57,531 nucleotides of DNA from assembly GCA_020722085.1 (NCBI GenBank), contig DYLN01000005.1, positions 1 to 57,531 of the forward strand, written 5' to 3'. The notes under the pieces are model-generated. The model was given only the letters and a program-made list of their open reading frames with translations. It had not been told where the DNA came from and did not search any database. Numbering within the stretch: position 1 is the stretch's first letter; each line of letters opens with the position of its first letter. The position numbers and the translations under genes are program-made. The stretch is from Melioribacter roseus. Lineage in GTDB: Bacteria; Bacteroidota; Ignavibacteria; Ignavibacteriales; Melioribacteraceae. Positions 1 to 8,803 of the stretch are shown piece by piece.

Positions 1-158
1 CTATTACATTTGATTTCAACAAGATTTTTGCGAATATGAATTTTAATGGTGCATCGATTACTAACGGAACAATTCTGATCGATGAGACAAATAATTATAC
101 TCTGCTGCAGACTTTCGAGAATAATCTTAATAACAGTGTTGAGCTTGAATCTGAATAA
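1..158 (+). CDS. 3' end of an unknown gene (cut by window edge)
   Basis: An open frame enters from the left edge and ends in two consecutive stops, TAA at 156 and TAG at 159. About 51 residues are visible, rich in Asn, Ile and Thr (for example SITNGTILIDE), which fits the tail of a secreted or surface protein. The family cannot be named from this fragment. It is probably cotranscribed with, or just upstream of, the efflux operon, since the next coding region starts within about 50 bases. Confidence 0.5.
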   Translation, partial: ITFDFNKIFANMNFNGASITNGTILIDETNNYTLLQTFENNLNNSVELESE

Positions 159-181
159 TAGGCTTTTGAATTTATCTTTTA

Positions 182-218
182 ACATAAGAACTATCCATTT
201 ATTGGGTAGTTCTTATGT
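182..218 (+). terminator. 15-bp hairpin between the upstream gene and tolC-like gene
   Basis: ACATAAGAACTATCC (182-196) pairs with GGGTAGTTCTTATGT (204-218) across a 7-base loop, with one G:T wobble. It lies 24 bases after the upstream stop codon. There is no good T tract, so it could be a processing or attenuation hairpin as easily as a terminator. It also makes translation from the far-upstream ATG at 82 less likely. Confidence 0.4.
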
Positions 219-1533
219 AAGCATTTTAAAAACACTACGAAAAACCTATAATCTTAATAATCTTCTAACCCTTATAGCTTTTATAACTTTGTTTTCAATA
301 AACACGCAAAGCTTGCTCGCACAGAATGATCTTAATTTTTATTTAAAGAAAGCTTACGAAAATTCTCCTGCACTTAAAGAAATAAAAAATCTTGAGTCGG
401 TCGCAAAACTTCAGAATGAATTAAATTACTCTCAGAACTCTGCATTCCAGACTTATCTTTCTGCTGATTATCTGTTTGCACCGTATTTCAACAACAACGG
501 AAAAATAATTTCTGCCAATCCAGATCCTAAAGCAATTGGTTACGATGCCGGTATTACAAACGGCGGTTTGTATTCTGCGCTTGTAAATGTAGAAAAAAGT
601 ATTTTTAACGGCGGATTAACTTCTTCACTTAAAAGACAAATTGATATCCAGCAAGAGCAGAACAAATTTAATTATGATATAGAACAACGAAGCTTGAAAA
701 GGATGATAACTGAACAATACCTAAATGCGTATCAGTCACTGATGAATTTTCATCTTACCGAAGAAGTTGTAAAAAATATTGAAGCACAGCTAAAGCTTAC
801 CGGTGAGTTAGTTGAAAAGGGTTACGCTAAAAGTCAGAATTATCTTCTCCTAAAAATTGAATTGCAGTCGCAGCAAATATCGTTAAAAGAAAACTTCCAA
901 ACATATAAAAATGATTTGCTTCAGCTAAATTCTTTATGCGGAATTAAAGATACTCAAACTGTATTTATTGATTCGGTTCAGATACAAATGGATAACGGAA
1001 AAAATAAATTCAACTTTTTAGAAAAATACAAATTGGACAGTCTTGCCGCTGCAAATCAGCAAGAGCTGTTTGAAACAAAATACCAGCCGCAAGTAAAATT
1101 ATTTTTTAATACTGGATTGAATGCTGTGGACATTGAAGGCATACAAAGAAAATTTGGATTCAGCGCTGGAATTAATTTTCAGTTACCGGTTTTTGACGGT
1201 GGACAGAAAAGTATTACAAGACAGCAGAATGAAATTGCAATAAACACAATAAATAATTACAAGCACTTTACGGCAGTCAATATCGAAAACCAAAAGCAAA
1301 TTCTGATTTCAAATATTAAAATCATTGAAGATAATTTGAAAAACTTATCTGACCAATTAAAAAACTATAATGACTTAATTGCTCTTTCCAATAAGCAATT
1401 AAGAACCGGCGATATATCGATGATTGATTATCTGACTATACTCCGGAATTTTATTGAACTTCGTAAAGCCAAAATTGAAAAGGAAATCAGCTTGCAGAGA
1501 GAAATAAATAATTATAATTATTGGAATGAATAG
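202..1533 (+). CDS. TolC-family outer-membrane efflux protein
   Basis: This is the outer-membrane channel of a tripartite efflux pump. The mature protein shows the long alpha-helical, Gln/Asn-rich repeats of the OEP/TolC family, including the two-fold pattern (KAYENSPALKE near the N-terminus, the second repeat near FQLPVFDGGQ). The start is uncertain. The frame is open from an ATG at 82, but that would overlap the previous gene and run through a hairpin. A TTG at 202 gives about 443 residues with a basic n-region, a hydrophobic core (LLTLIAFITLF) and a likely cleavage after SLLAQ. The stop overlaps the next gene by 8 bases, so the membrane-fusion gene is translationally coupled. The substrate is unknown. 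Confidence 0.85.
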   Translation: MGSSYVSILKTLRKTYNLNNLLTLIAFITLFSINTQSLLAQNDLNFYLKKAYENSPALKEIKNLESVAKLQNELNYSQNSAFQTYLSADYLFAPYFNNNGKIISANPDPKAIGYDAGITNGGLYSALVNVEKSIFNGGLTSSLKRQIDIQQEQNKFNYDIEQRSLKRMITEQYLNAYQSLMNFHLTEEVVKNIEAQLKLTGELVEKGYAKSQNYLLLKIELQSQQISLKENFQTYKNDLLQLNSLCGIKDTQTVFIDSVQIQMDNGKNKFNFLEKYKLDSLAAANQQELFETKYQPQVKLFFNTGLNAVDIEGIQRKFGFSAGINFQLPVFDGGQKSITRQQNEIAINTINNYKHFTAVNIENQKQILISNIKIIEDNLKNLSDQLKNYNDLIALSNKQLRTGDISMIDYLTILRNFIELRKAKIEKEISLQREINNYNYWNE

Positions 1534-2452
1534 AATGAATTCGATTTACAAAATATATCTGCTTGTTTTAATGATTACATCAATGCTGTTTATTTCTTGT
1601 GGTTCTAAGAACGACAGTCCGCCGCAAGCAAGCGGCACGCCGGTTAAAATAACTCAGCCGCACAAAACGAACTTGACTGAGTACATAACACTTAATGCCC
1701 ATACGGTTTTTCTGAAGAAAGAAATTGTAAGGGCAACGTTTCAAGGATTTATTGAAAAGATTTACAAAAACATCGGTGATAATATTTCAAGCGGCGATGT
1801 TTTGATGACTATAAAGACAAAAGAATCTGCTGCCGATGATAATCTTCAAGTGCCGCTCGGCGATGAAATATTTAAAGGAACAGTGCAAGTAAAAGCTAAA
1901 TCGAACGGAGTATTAACAGAACTAAATTATAATGCCGGCGATTTCGTTTCTGACGGCGAACAGATTGCTGTTATTTCGAATCCGTCTTCATTAAGAGTTA
2001 ATCTCGATGTTCCCTATAAATATACAAATGAAATTCATATTAACACTCCATGCAGAATATTTTTACCGGACGGGAAATCTGTAAGCGCATTTATTGACAA
2101 GATTATTCCAAAAGTAGATCTGACGGCACAAACGCAAACATATATTCTTGAGATGAGGAGATCAGAAAATTTCCCGGAGAATTTAAATGTAAACGCAAGA
2201 ATTCCAATTCGCACTGTTAAAGATGTAGTTGTAGTTCCGCAAAGCGCTGTTCTGTCGAATGAGACACTGGATAAATTCTGGATTATGAAATTAATAAATG
2301 ATACAACTGCTGTGCGCATAAATATTGTAAAAGGAGTTGAGAATGATTCCCTGGTGCAGATTATTAAACCGGAGTTGAAATTAACAGACAATGTAATTTC
2401 AGATGGTGCTTTCGGGCTGCCGGATACTGCAAAGGTTGCAATCGAGAAGTAA
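1526..2452 (+). CDS. RND efflux membrane-fusion (periplasmic adaptor) lipoprotein
   Basis: HlyD/AcrA-type adaptor that bridges the inner-membrane RND pump and the TolC-like channel. The N-terminus is a lipoprotein signal with lipobox LFISC (Cys25). A biotinyl/lipoyl-like hairpin domain follows, split around a short coiled region (IEKIYKNIGDNISSGDVLM, then GVLTELNYNAGDFVSDGEQ), then the beta-barrel domain (VNLDVPYKY). At 308 residues it is short for the family. It overlaps the tolC-like stop and precedes the RND gene by 198 bases that contain two REP-like palindromes. Confidence 0.88.
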   Translation: MNRMNSIYKIYLLVLMITSMLFISCGSKNDSPPQASGTPVKITQPHKTNLTEYITLNAHTVFLKKEIVRATFQGFIEKIYKNIGDNISSGDVLMTIKTKESAADDNLQVPLGDEIFKGTVQVKAKSNGVLTELNYNAGDFVSDGEQIAVISNPSSLRVNLDVPYKYTNEIHINTPCRIFLPDGKSVSAFIDKIIPKVDLTAQTQTYILEMRRSENFPENLNVNARIPIRTVKDVVVVPQSAVLSNETLDKFWIMKLINDTTAVRINIVKGVENDSLVQIIKPELKLTDNVISDGAFGLPDTAKVAIEK

Positions 2453-2454
2453 TC

Positions 2455-2490
2455 AACTCATCCTAATCCTTCTCTTAAAAAGAGAAAGGC
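2455..2490 (+). repeat. REP-like palindrome, copy 1
   Basis: AACTCATCCTAATCC followed by the hairpin CTTCTCTTAAAAAGAGAAAG, just after the adaptor stop codon. The same pattern recurs in inverted orientation at 2575-2613 and again at 10911-10943, so this is one member of a dispersed family. Confidence 0.55.
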
Positions 2491-2574
2491 TTATTTGCAG
2501 TGATAACTAAAAATGTTTCGTTTTGACTGAATATAAAATGATAGAATAAAAAAATATAAGGTAATTACTGATAA

Positions 2575-2613
2575 CAAGTCTCTCCTTTTAAGGGAGAGAT
2601 TAGAGAGAGTTAG
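2575..2613 (-). repeat. REP-like palindrome, copy 2 (inverted)
   Basis: Read on the minus strand it begins AACTCTCTCTAATCTC and continues into a hairpin of TCTCCC and GGAGA with a TTAAAA loop. It aligns base for base with copy 1 at 2455-2490. Together they form an inverted pair like the BIMEs of enterobacteria in the adaptor/RND intergenic space. Confidence 0.55.
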
Positions 2614-2650
2614 ATTACCAATTAGCGAGAATTAAAAATCAAACAAAATT

Positions 2651-5600
2651 ATGAACGCCTTCTACACAAAATTTAAAAGTCCGATTGCTGCAATACTTGT
2701 TTTTATTCTGCTCGGCGGAAGTTACTCTCTGCTGAATATAAAAAGCGGTTTGTTCCCGGACATAACTTTTCCCAAAATAAAAATTATTGCAGACAACGGC
2801 GAACAGCCCGTTAATAAAATGATGGCGACAGTAACTATACCGTTGGAGAATGCAATTAAGCGCGTTCAGAATTTAAAAATTCTGCGAAGCACTACAAGCC
2901 GCGGCAGCTGTGAAATATCCGCGTTCTTATCGTGGGGAAGCGATATCGATCTTGGCAAGCAAAGAATTGAAGCACGAATAAATGAAATCAAACAAAATCT
3001 ACCCGCCGGTGTAAACATAACGGTTGAAAAGATGAATCCTTCAATTCTACCGATTATGGGATTTTCTTTGGAAGGGGAAGATCAAAATCCAATTGAACTT
3101 CGGCTAATTGCTGAATACACAATCAAACCAATTCTTTCACGTATCAATGGTATTGCTGATGTTGCTGTAATCGGCGGAAAGGTTAAAGAATACCACATTA
3201 TACTTGATCCGATGAAGATGAGTAATCTCAGAATTACTCCGGCTTATATTGCAGATGTTTTGGCTAAGTCAAACTTCATTTCTTCTAACGGGTTTATGGT
3301 TGATGACAACCGCCTTTATCTTAATTTAACCGATGCAGCAATTGAAAATAAAAACGAGCTTGAAAACACAGTAATTCTTAATTCACCTAAAAATAAAATT
3401 CTTCTTAGGGATCTTGCGGAAATTCAAATTGCGGCAAGAAGAGACTTCATTAAAATTAATGCAAACGGAAAAAATGTTCCGCTGATTGCAGTTGTCAAGC
3501 AGCCAAATGCAAATCTGATTGATGTTTCCAATGCTGTGCAGAAACAGCTTCGAGAAATAAAAAACATACTTCCGCAAGGAGTAACATTAAAACCGTTTTA
3601 TAATCAAGCTGATTTTGTTGGTGATTCCATCAGCAGTTTGAAGGATGTTTTATGGATAGGGCTTCTGCTTGCGATTTTTGTAACGATAATTTTTTTGCGC
3701 TCTTTAAAAGCAAGCTCCGTCATTTTAATAACAATTCCAATTACGCTTAGCCTTACTCTTATAATTTTATATGCGCTCAATTACACATTCAACATAATGA
3801 CAATAGGAGCAATTGCAGCGGCAATAGGATTAATTATTGATGACGCTATTGTTGTTGTCGAACAAATTCACCGCATACACGAAGAACATCCGGATGAAAG
3901 CAGTTTTGTACTGGTAAATAAAGCTGTAAAATATCTCTTCCCGGCAATGGTTGGTTCATCTCTCAGCACAATAGTAATTTTTCTCCCGTTTGTTTTGATG
4001 AGTGGAGTTGCCGGTGCTTATTTCAAAGTAATGACTGATACGATGATAATTACTCTTGTCTCTTCATTTTTGATAACGTGGATTGGTCTGCCGGTAATTT
4101 ATATTCTATTCTCAAAAGAAAAGCATTCCATTAAAAGTTCTGAAAAATCATTTAAACAGAAAAACTGGATTTATTTTTTTATAAGAAAGCCGTGGATATC
4201 TGCAGTATTTGTTTTTCTGCTGGCTGCTTCTGCAATTTTTATAATTCCAAAACTGCCTTCGGGATTTTTACCGGATATGGATGAAGGCTCCATTGTTCTT
4301 GATTATGCAAGTCCGAATGGTTCTTCACTTGATGCAACTGATAAAATGTTAAAAGTAGTTGATCAGATTTTGAAGAAGACACCGGAAGTGGAGTCTTTTT
4401 CCCGAAGAACGGGAACACAAATGGGATTTTTTATTACCGAGCCAAACCGCGGTGATTATTTAATTCAACTCAAGAAAAAAAGAAACAAAACTACAGATGA
4501 AGTTTCAAATGAGATTAGAAAACAGATTGAAGCAAAACTTCCCGCATTGCGTGTGGATTTCGGACAGGTGATAAGCGATATGCTTGGCGATCTGATGGCT
4601 TCTGTACAGCCCGTTGAAATAAAAATTTACGGCGATGATCCAAAAATACTTTCCGAGCTTGCAGATACTACTGCAAATTTAATTTCAAATATTAATGGAA
4701 TTGCAGATGCTTTCAATGGAATTACTATTGCCGGTCCTTCCATAAATCTTAAACCAAAAGTAGCTACACTTGCACAATACGGATTAACGCCGGATGATTT
4801 TCAATTTCAGATGCAGACAAAAGTTGAAGGAAGGGTTGTCGGGAATATCCTTGAAAAAAACCGGCTTGTCAATATCCGTATGCTCGAAGCACCCGGGCAG
4901 GTTTCTTACAACAGCTTAAAGAAAAATTTTATATTTCTGCCGGACGGCAAAATAAAACCAATTGATGAATTTGCAAATATAAATGTAACCAAAGGTGTGG
5001 CAGAAATTGACAGAGAAAATTTAAAAGAGATGGTTGCCGTAACTGCACGTTTAAATAATATTGATCTCGGCACCGCGCTGACAGAAATTCAAAACACACT
5101 TCAGAAAAAACTTGTTCTGCCTAAAGGATACCAAATAATTTACGGAGGCGCTTATGCCGAACAGCAGCAAGCATTTAAAGAATTATTAATGATTTTGTTT
5201 TCCGCTGTGCTGCTTGTTTTTACAGTAATTTTATTTTTATTCAGAAAGATAAAAATCTCGCTTGCAATTATCTTTATAGCCGTTCTTGGAATTGCCGGAA
5301 GCGTTTTAGCTTTGTTTATAACCGGCACTCCGCTTAATGTTGGCAGTTATACCGGCATTGTAATGATTGTTGGTATCATTGGTGAGAATGCTATATTCAC
5401 TTATCTGCAATTTACAGAAGCAATCAAAAACCAAATGAAAAAAGATGATGCAATTGTTTATTCGGTTTCAAGAAGACTTCGCCCAAATCTTATGACTGCA
5501 CTTGGAGCAATCACAGCATTATTTCCGCTTGCATTAGGAATTGGAACCGGAGCGCAGATGCATCAGCCGCTTGCAATTGCTATCATCGGTGGATTTATAA

Positions 5601-5659
5601 TTGTTATTCCTTTATTGATAATTGTGCTGCCAACAATTTTAACTTTTATTAAAGAATAA
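2651..5659 (+). CDS. RND-family efflux transporter permease
   Basis: Inner-membrane, proton-driven pump of the AcrB/MexB/CusA superfamily, 1002 residues, so full length. A TM1 near residues 12-30 is followed by a large periplasmic loop, then TM2-6 with the paired aspartates Asp397-Asp398 in LIIDDAIVVVEQ (TM4, proton relay), a second periplasmic loop and TM8-12 at the C-terminus. It forms an operon with the channel and adaptor upstream. The substrate cannot be read from sequence; drug or organic solute (HAE-like) and metal (HME-like) are both open. Bases 5435-5592 are identical to a decayed RND copy at 9552-9709, although flanking sequence differs widely. Confidence 0.93.
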   Translation: MNAFYTKFKSPIAAILVFILLGGSYSLLNIKSGLFPDITFPKIKIIADNGEQPVNKMMATVTIPLENAIKRVQNLKILRSTTSRGSCEISAFLSWGSDIDLGKQRIEARINEIKQNLPAGVNITVEKMNPSILPIMGFSLEGEDQNPIELRLIAEYTIKPILSRINGIADVAVIGGKVKEYHIILDPMKMSNLRITPAYIADVLAKSNFISSNGFMVDDNRLYLNLTDAAIENKNELENTVILNSPKNKILLRDLAEIQIAARRDFIKINANGKNVPLIAVVKQPNANLIDVSNAVQKQLREIKNILPQGVTLKPFYNQADFVGDSISSLKDVLWIGLLLAIFVTIIFLRSLKASSVILITIPITLSLTLIILYALNYTFNIMTIGAIAAAIGLIIDDAIVVVEQIHRIHEEHPDESSFVLVNKAVKYLFPAMVGSSLSTIVIFLPFVLMSGVAGAYFKVMTDTMIITLVSSFLITWIGLPVIYILFSKEKHSIKSSEKSFKQKNWIYFFIRKPWISAVFVFLLAASAIFIIPKLPSGFLPDMDEGSIVLDYASPNGSSLDATDKMLKVVDQILKKTPEVESFSRRTGTQMGFFITEPNRGDYLIQLKKKRNKTTDEVSNEIRKQIEAKLPALRVDFGQVISDMLGDLMASVQPVEIKIYGDDPKILSELADTTANLISNINGIADAFNGITIAGPSINLKPKVATLAQYGLTPDDFQFQMQTKVEGRVVGNILEKNRLVNIRMLEAPGQVSYNSLKKNFIFLPDGKIKPIDEFANINVTKGVAEIDRENLKEMVAVTARLNNIDLGTALTEIQNTLQKKLVLPKGYQIIYGGAYAEQQQAFKELLMILFSAVLLVFTVILFLFRKIKISLAIIFIAVLGIAGSVLALFITGTPLNVGSYTGIVMIVGIIGENAIFTYLQFTEAIKNQMKKDDAIVYSVSRRLRPNLMTALGAITALFPLALGIGTGAQMHQPLAIAIIGGFIIVIPLLIIVLPTILTFIKE

Positions 5660-5698
5660 TTCTATTCGGTCGCAAATTTGTTTGTGCATTCAACAAAA

Positions 5699-6664
5699 AT
5701 GAATAATGTGAAAGAAATCAGAGTGAAAATAAAATTAACTTTATGCACAGTAATAATATTCCCTTATCTCGGATTTGCTCAACCAGTGCAAGAAAGAAAT
5801 GAAATGAATTTGTTTTCTGAGCTTAATAAAATTGGAAATCTAAATTCATTAGAAAACCATAAATCCTTATCAAATCCGAAAGAAAGCAATTATCCCGGTT
5901 TTTATCATGTGATTACAGACGTTCCAACGGACTTTTTAGATTTTGGGAGTTCGATTTTTTGTAAAGAGAGCATTGCGCCAGTCGTATTGTTAACAACTGT
6001 TACTGCAGGCTTAATAGTTACTGATCATAAAACTTATTTAGGCACAAAAGGAGTAGTTAATCGATCTAATTCATTAAATTCATTTACACGCACTTTTGTT
6101 GAAACGGGAGATGCAAAGTGGCATCTCGGTTTATCAGGGGCTGCTTTGATGTTTGGGTATTTAACTGATAATACACGCTTACAAAATACAGCTTTCCAAA
6201 CTGCAGAAGCTGTTATTGCTTCAGGACTTTTTGTTCAACTTCTTAAAAGAATCAGCGGAAGAGAAAGTCCAGCTGTTTTTACAAAACCGGGGGGCTACTG
6301 GGATTTGTTTCCGGATTTAGGGGAATACCAACACAGACAACCGGAGTATTATGCTTTCCCATCCGGTCATATTACAAGTGCAACAGCTTTCTTAACCGTT
6401 ATAACAGAAAATTATTCTGAAGTAAAATGGCTTAAGCCGGTTTCGTATGGGATTCTTGGTTTGTTGGGAATAAGTCTTGTTGCACGCGACATGCATTGGT
6501 ATAGTGATCTTCCACTTGGAATTGCAATAGGTTATTCTTTTGGAAAAATTGTTTCAAAAAGATATTCGGTTGAGGATGAAAATGTTTTAAGCAAAAAAAA
6601 CATTTCTATAATGCCGTCTATTGCAAATGGAAATTACTCTATTTCCGTTTCTTACAGTTTTTAG
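5699..6664 (+). CDS. PAP2-superfamily phosphatase, secreted
   Basis: Type 2 phosphatidic acid phosphatase / acid phosphatase fold. All three motifs are visible: KRISGRESP from Lys183, PSGH at 221-224, and ARDMHWYSDLP with His266 and Asp270. These are the phosphate-binding and catalytic residues. The N-terminus is a signal peptide (LCTVIIFPYLGFAQ), followed by about 60 residues with no known domain. The start is the ATG at 5699 rather than the TTG at 5678, because it gives a clean signal peptide. Likely substrates are lipid phosphates such as undecaprenyl pyrophosphate or phosphatidylglycerol phosphate. It lies 39 bases after the RND gene. Confidence 0.85.
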   Translation: MNNVKEIRVKIKLTLCTVIIFPYLGFAQPVQERNEMNLFSELNKIGNLNSLENHKSLSNPKESNYPGFYHVITDVPTDFLDFGSSIFCKESIAPVVLLTTVTAGLIVTDHKTYLGTKGVVNRSNSLNSFTRTFVETGDAKWHLGLSGAALMFGYLTDNTRLQNTAFQTAEAVIASGLFVQLLKRISGRESPAVFTKPGGYWDLFPDLGEYQHRQPEYYAFPSGHITSATAFLTVITENYSEVKWLKPVSYGILGLLGISLVARDMHWYSDLPLGIAIGYSFGKIVSKRYSVEDENVLSKKNISIMPSIANGNYSISVSYSF

Positions 6665-6792
6665 TCAACCTTTTCAACAAAGCATTCAATTCTCACACTC
6701 CAACATTTCTCCAGAATTGTTTTTTAGCTTTAGGTGTAAATCTTAGGGGTTGAGTGACAAATAAAAAGGTACCACCCTTTTAGTGTTAAAAT

Positions 6793-6801
6793 TGGTATAA
6801 T
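6793..6801 (+). promoter_or_regulatory. Extended -10 promoter inside the insertion sequence
   Basis: TTGGTATAAT carries a TG-n-TATAAT extended -10 element near the left end of the element, upstream of the transposase. Downstream, CATAGAAA (6825-6832) and TTTCTATG (6857-6864) are an inverted pair that could hide a start site in the mRNA. Confidence 0.35.
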
Positions 6802-6974
6802 TGTTCATTGACATAATAGCGATTCATAGAAAGCGTACGTCATCACAGAATGAGTGTTTCTATGCGTAAATGGAACTCAATGATTCTCCGACAAAGAGTG
6901 CATGAGCTATTTTTTTCTCTAAGCTCTCCAAGCGAGCAATAGCACGCCAAGAACACGTTTCCCGGAACTTCGTT

Positions 6975-8051
6975 ATGGCATGGACAAAATCACAGGATCA
7001 AGACCTATCCACTGATGCCAGAGGCTGGAAAAAGCAACAGCTTAGACAATACACGCTACGTGATGAACAGCGCATTCTGAAGATACACCGGCAATTGGAC
7101 AAAGACTCTTCGGTGTATTTTTCCGGTGCTTCAGCAATACTGCAAGAGTATCAGAAGCTGTATCCAGGCGCAAAATCAATCACCCTTCGATTCATCGGTC
7201 GAACGCTTGCAAAACACGGATTATCAACAAAGCCAAAAGTCCGGGTCAAAGGCGCATCCAAATATCTTCACTACCCAAAAGCCTTGATCGAAAATCTTGG
7301 CGGCAGCATCCTCGAACTGGATTTTATCGGCAAGAAGTTCATCGACAACCGCACAGAGCCTATAAACTTCATTGGGTTCTCGCTCACAAAGCCGCGTAAA
7401 CTCAAGTATTTTCAGCGTGCCCAGTCTGAGACCGCTGCTGAAGCCATAAAACACTGTCAGCGCTTCTTTGACACGTTTGAAAAGCCGGAAGTGGTCAAAG
7501 TCGATAATGGCTTTGCCTTTGCCGGTGCTGGACCTCAAGCACGGACCTTGAACTCATTCACACTGTTCTTGTTGAAGAAGAAAATCATCCCGGTTTTTAC
7601 AGCTCCTCGTAAACCGTGGAACCAGGCATCGATCGAAGGATCGAACAGTATCTTCTCCAGAAAGTTTTGGCACCATGAACGATACACCAGTGTTGAGATG
7701 ATAGATCGGAAATTACCTTTGTTCAACAAATCATACCAACAGTATCATGGATATAAATCACCGGCACAAGGAACGCGAAGAAAAACACCCTTTGTTCCGA
7801 CGGTATACTTCATCCGAAAAGTCTATCAGGATGAACAATCGAAAAAAGCGTTCATCGAGATCCTGAAGGAGAAAGTGATACTGCCGAAATCATACATTGG
7901 AATGTTCGTCTTGGCTCAATGGAATCTCAACAGTGACAAACTTACCGTGCTTTATGAATCTGATCAACAAGCTATTATTGTCAAAGAACAAAACTTTAAA
8001 CTTAATCCTAGAACTAGAGAAATAGGTGGCTCACTTTCATTTGTCACATAA
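6975..8051 (+). CDS. IS transposase, rve / DDE integrase family
   Basis: 358-residue transposase of the retroviral-integrase superfamily. The catalytic triad can be placed at Asp116 (LELDFIGKKF), Asp177 (VVKVDNGFAF) and Glu221 (NQASIEGSNSIF). The N-terminal about 90 residues are basic and probably carry the helix-turn-helix DNA-binding part. The start is the ATG at 6975. A 31-codon frame upstream (about 6849-6943) ends before it and is not obviously joined to it. The stop codon is within the right terminal repeat. The IS family is not certain; IS481-like architecture is my best guess. Confidence 0.85.
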   Translation: MAWTKSQDQDLSTDARGWKKQQLRQYTLRDEQRILKIHRQLDKDSSVYFSGASAILQEYQKLYPGAKSITLRFIGRTLAKHGLSTKPKVRVKGASKYLHYPKALIENLGGSILELDFIGKKFIDNRTEPINFIGFSLTKPRKLKYFQRAQSETAAEAIKHCQRFFDTFEKPEVVKVDNGFAFAGAGPQARTLNSFTLFLLKKKIIPVFTAPRKPWNQASIEGSNSIFSRKFWHHERYTSVEMIDRKLPLFNKSYQQYHGYKSPAQGTRRKTPFVPTVYFIRKVYQDEQSKKAFIEILKEKVILPKSYIGMFVLAQWNLNSDKLTVLYESDQQAIIVKEQNFKLNPRTREIGGSLSFVT

Positions 8052-8078
8052 CCTTTTAGGACATAAGGAGTATTCACC

Positions 8079-8780
8079 ATGAAAAGTAAAATTTTATTAG
8101 CAGTCGTCCTCACATTATCTATATATGTTGGTTTAGCCGGGCAAGAACATTCCGGCAAATTTTTCATAAAAAATTTTAGTGTTGATAAAACAAATTTTAC
8201 TTCTGAAGATTCTAATAAATATTTCATTCTAAAACCAGGTTATCAATTAAAATTGGTGAGTATAGAAGAAGGTAACAGCATAGTTTTATTTATCACAGTT
8301 CTTAATGAAACAAAATTAGTTGATGGCGTTGAAACAAGTATAGTAGAAGAAAAAGAATTTCATGATGATTCACTTGTTGAGATCTCCAGAAATTATTTTG
8401 CACTAGACAAAACCGACAATAGCATTTTTTACTTTGGCGAAGAAGTTGACGTATATAAGAACAATGCTATCGTTGGACATGGAGGCTCCTGGCAAGCTGG
8501 TGTGCACAGGGCAAAATTTGGATTAGCAATACCCGGAGTTTTCTCGTTAGGTGCAAAATATTATCAAGAAGTAGCCCCTGGCACCGCCATGGATCGAGCT
8601 GAAATAATTTCTGTGAATGATTCTTTAAAAACTTCTGCCGGTTTCTTCCAATATTGCTTAAAAACTGAAGAGACGACACCGTTGGAAAAAGGAGTAAAGG
8701 AGTATAAAATATATGCACCAGGTATTGGCTTGATTAAAGATGGCACTTTAAAATTAGCAGAATATAAGTATCTCAGATAA
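8079..8780 (+). CDS. Secreted protein of unknown function
   Basis: 233 residues with a signal peptide (KILLAVVLTLSIYVGLAG). An AAGGAG ribosome site lies 8 bases before the ATG. The body looks like a beta-rich secreted family I have seen without a settled name: a YFILKPGYQL segment, VDGVETSIVEEKEF, NSIFYFGEEVD, and a C-terminal YAPGIGLIKDGTLKL. I cannot name a Pfam domain or function. The insertion sequence sits directly upstream, probably separating it from its own promoter. The stop lies about 25 bases before the point where the RND pseudogene homology starts, so this gene occupies the place of the missing 5' part of that pump gene. Confidence 0.65.
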   Translation: MKSKILLAVVLTLSIYVGLAGQEHSGKFFIKNFSVDKTNFTSEDSNKYFILKPGYQLKLVSIEEGNSIVLFITVLNETKLVDGVETSIVEEKEFHDDSLVEISRNYFALDKTDNSIFYFGEEVDVYKNNAIVGHGGSWQAGVHRAKFGLAIPGVFSLGAKYYQEVAPGTAMDRAEIISVNDSLKTSAGFFQYCLKTEETTPLEKGVKEYKIYAPGIGLIKDGTLKLAEYKYLR

Positions 8781-8803
8781 ATTTCGAAAAAAGATTCAAG
8801 AAA

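Larger units (their letters stand above)
6748..8053 (+). mobile_element. Complete insertion sequence, about 1306 bp, DDE type
   Basis: The ends are imperfect inverted repeats. The left end at 6748 reads GGTTGAGTGACAAAT and the right end, read inward from 8053, is GGTTATGTGACAAAT. In the first 34 positions 25 match, including a shared CCACC. The element is flanked by TCTTAGG (6741-6747) and TTTTAGG (8054-8060), a probable 7-bp target duplication with one mismatch. It carries one transposase gene whose stop codon lies inside the right repeat. Its base composition is visibly richer in G+C than its neighbours, which suggests recent arrival. The target seems to be the leader of the secreted protein gene at 8079. 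Confidence 0.8.

Noticed and set aside
82-201. ATG at 82 as start of the TolC-like protein
   Set aside because: It lies in the previous gene and the frame crosses a strong hairpin; the signal peptide begins much later. It cannot be fully excluded because the alternative TTG is weak.
6849-6943. 31-codon frame before the transposase as part of a frameshifted transposase
   Set aside because: It ends before the transposase ATG with no slippery site, and the transposase already has a complete catalytic domain.
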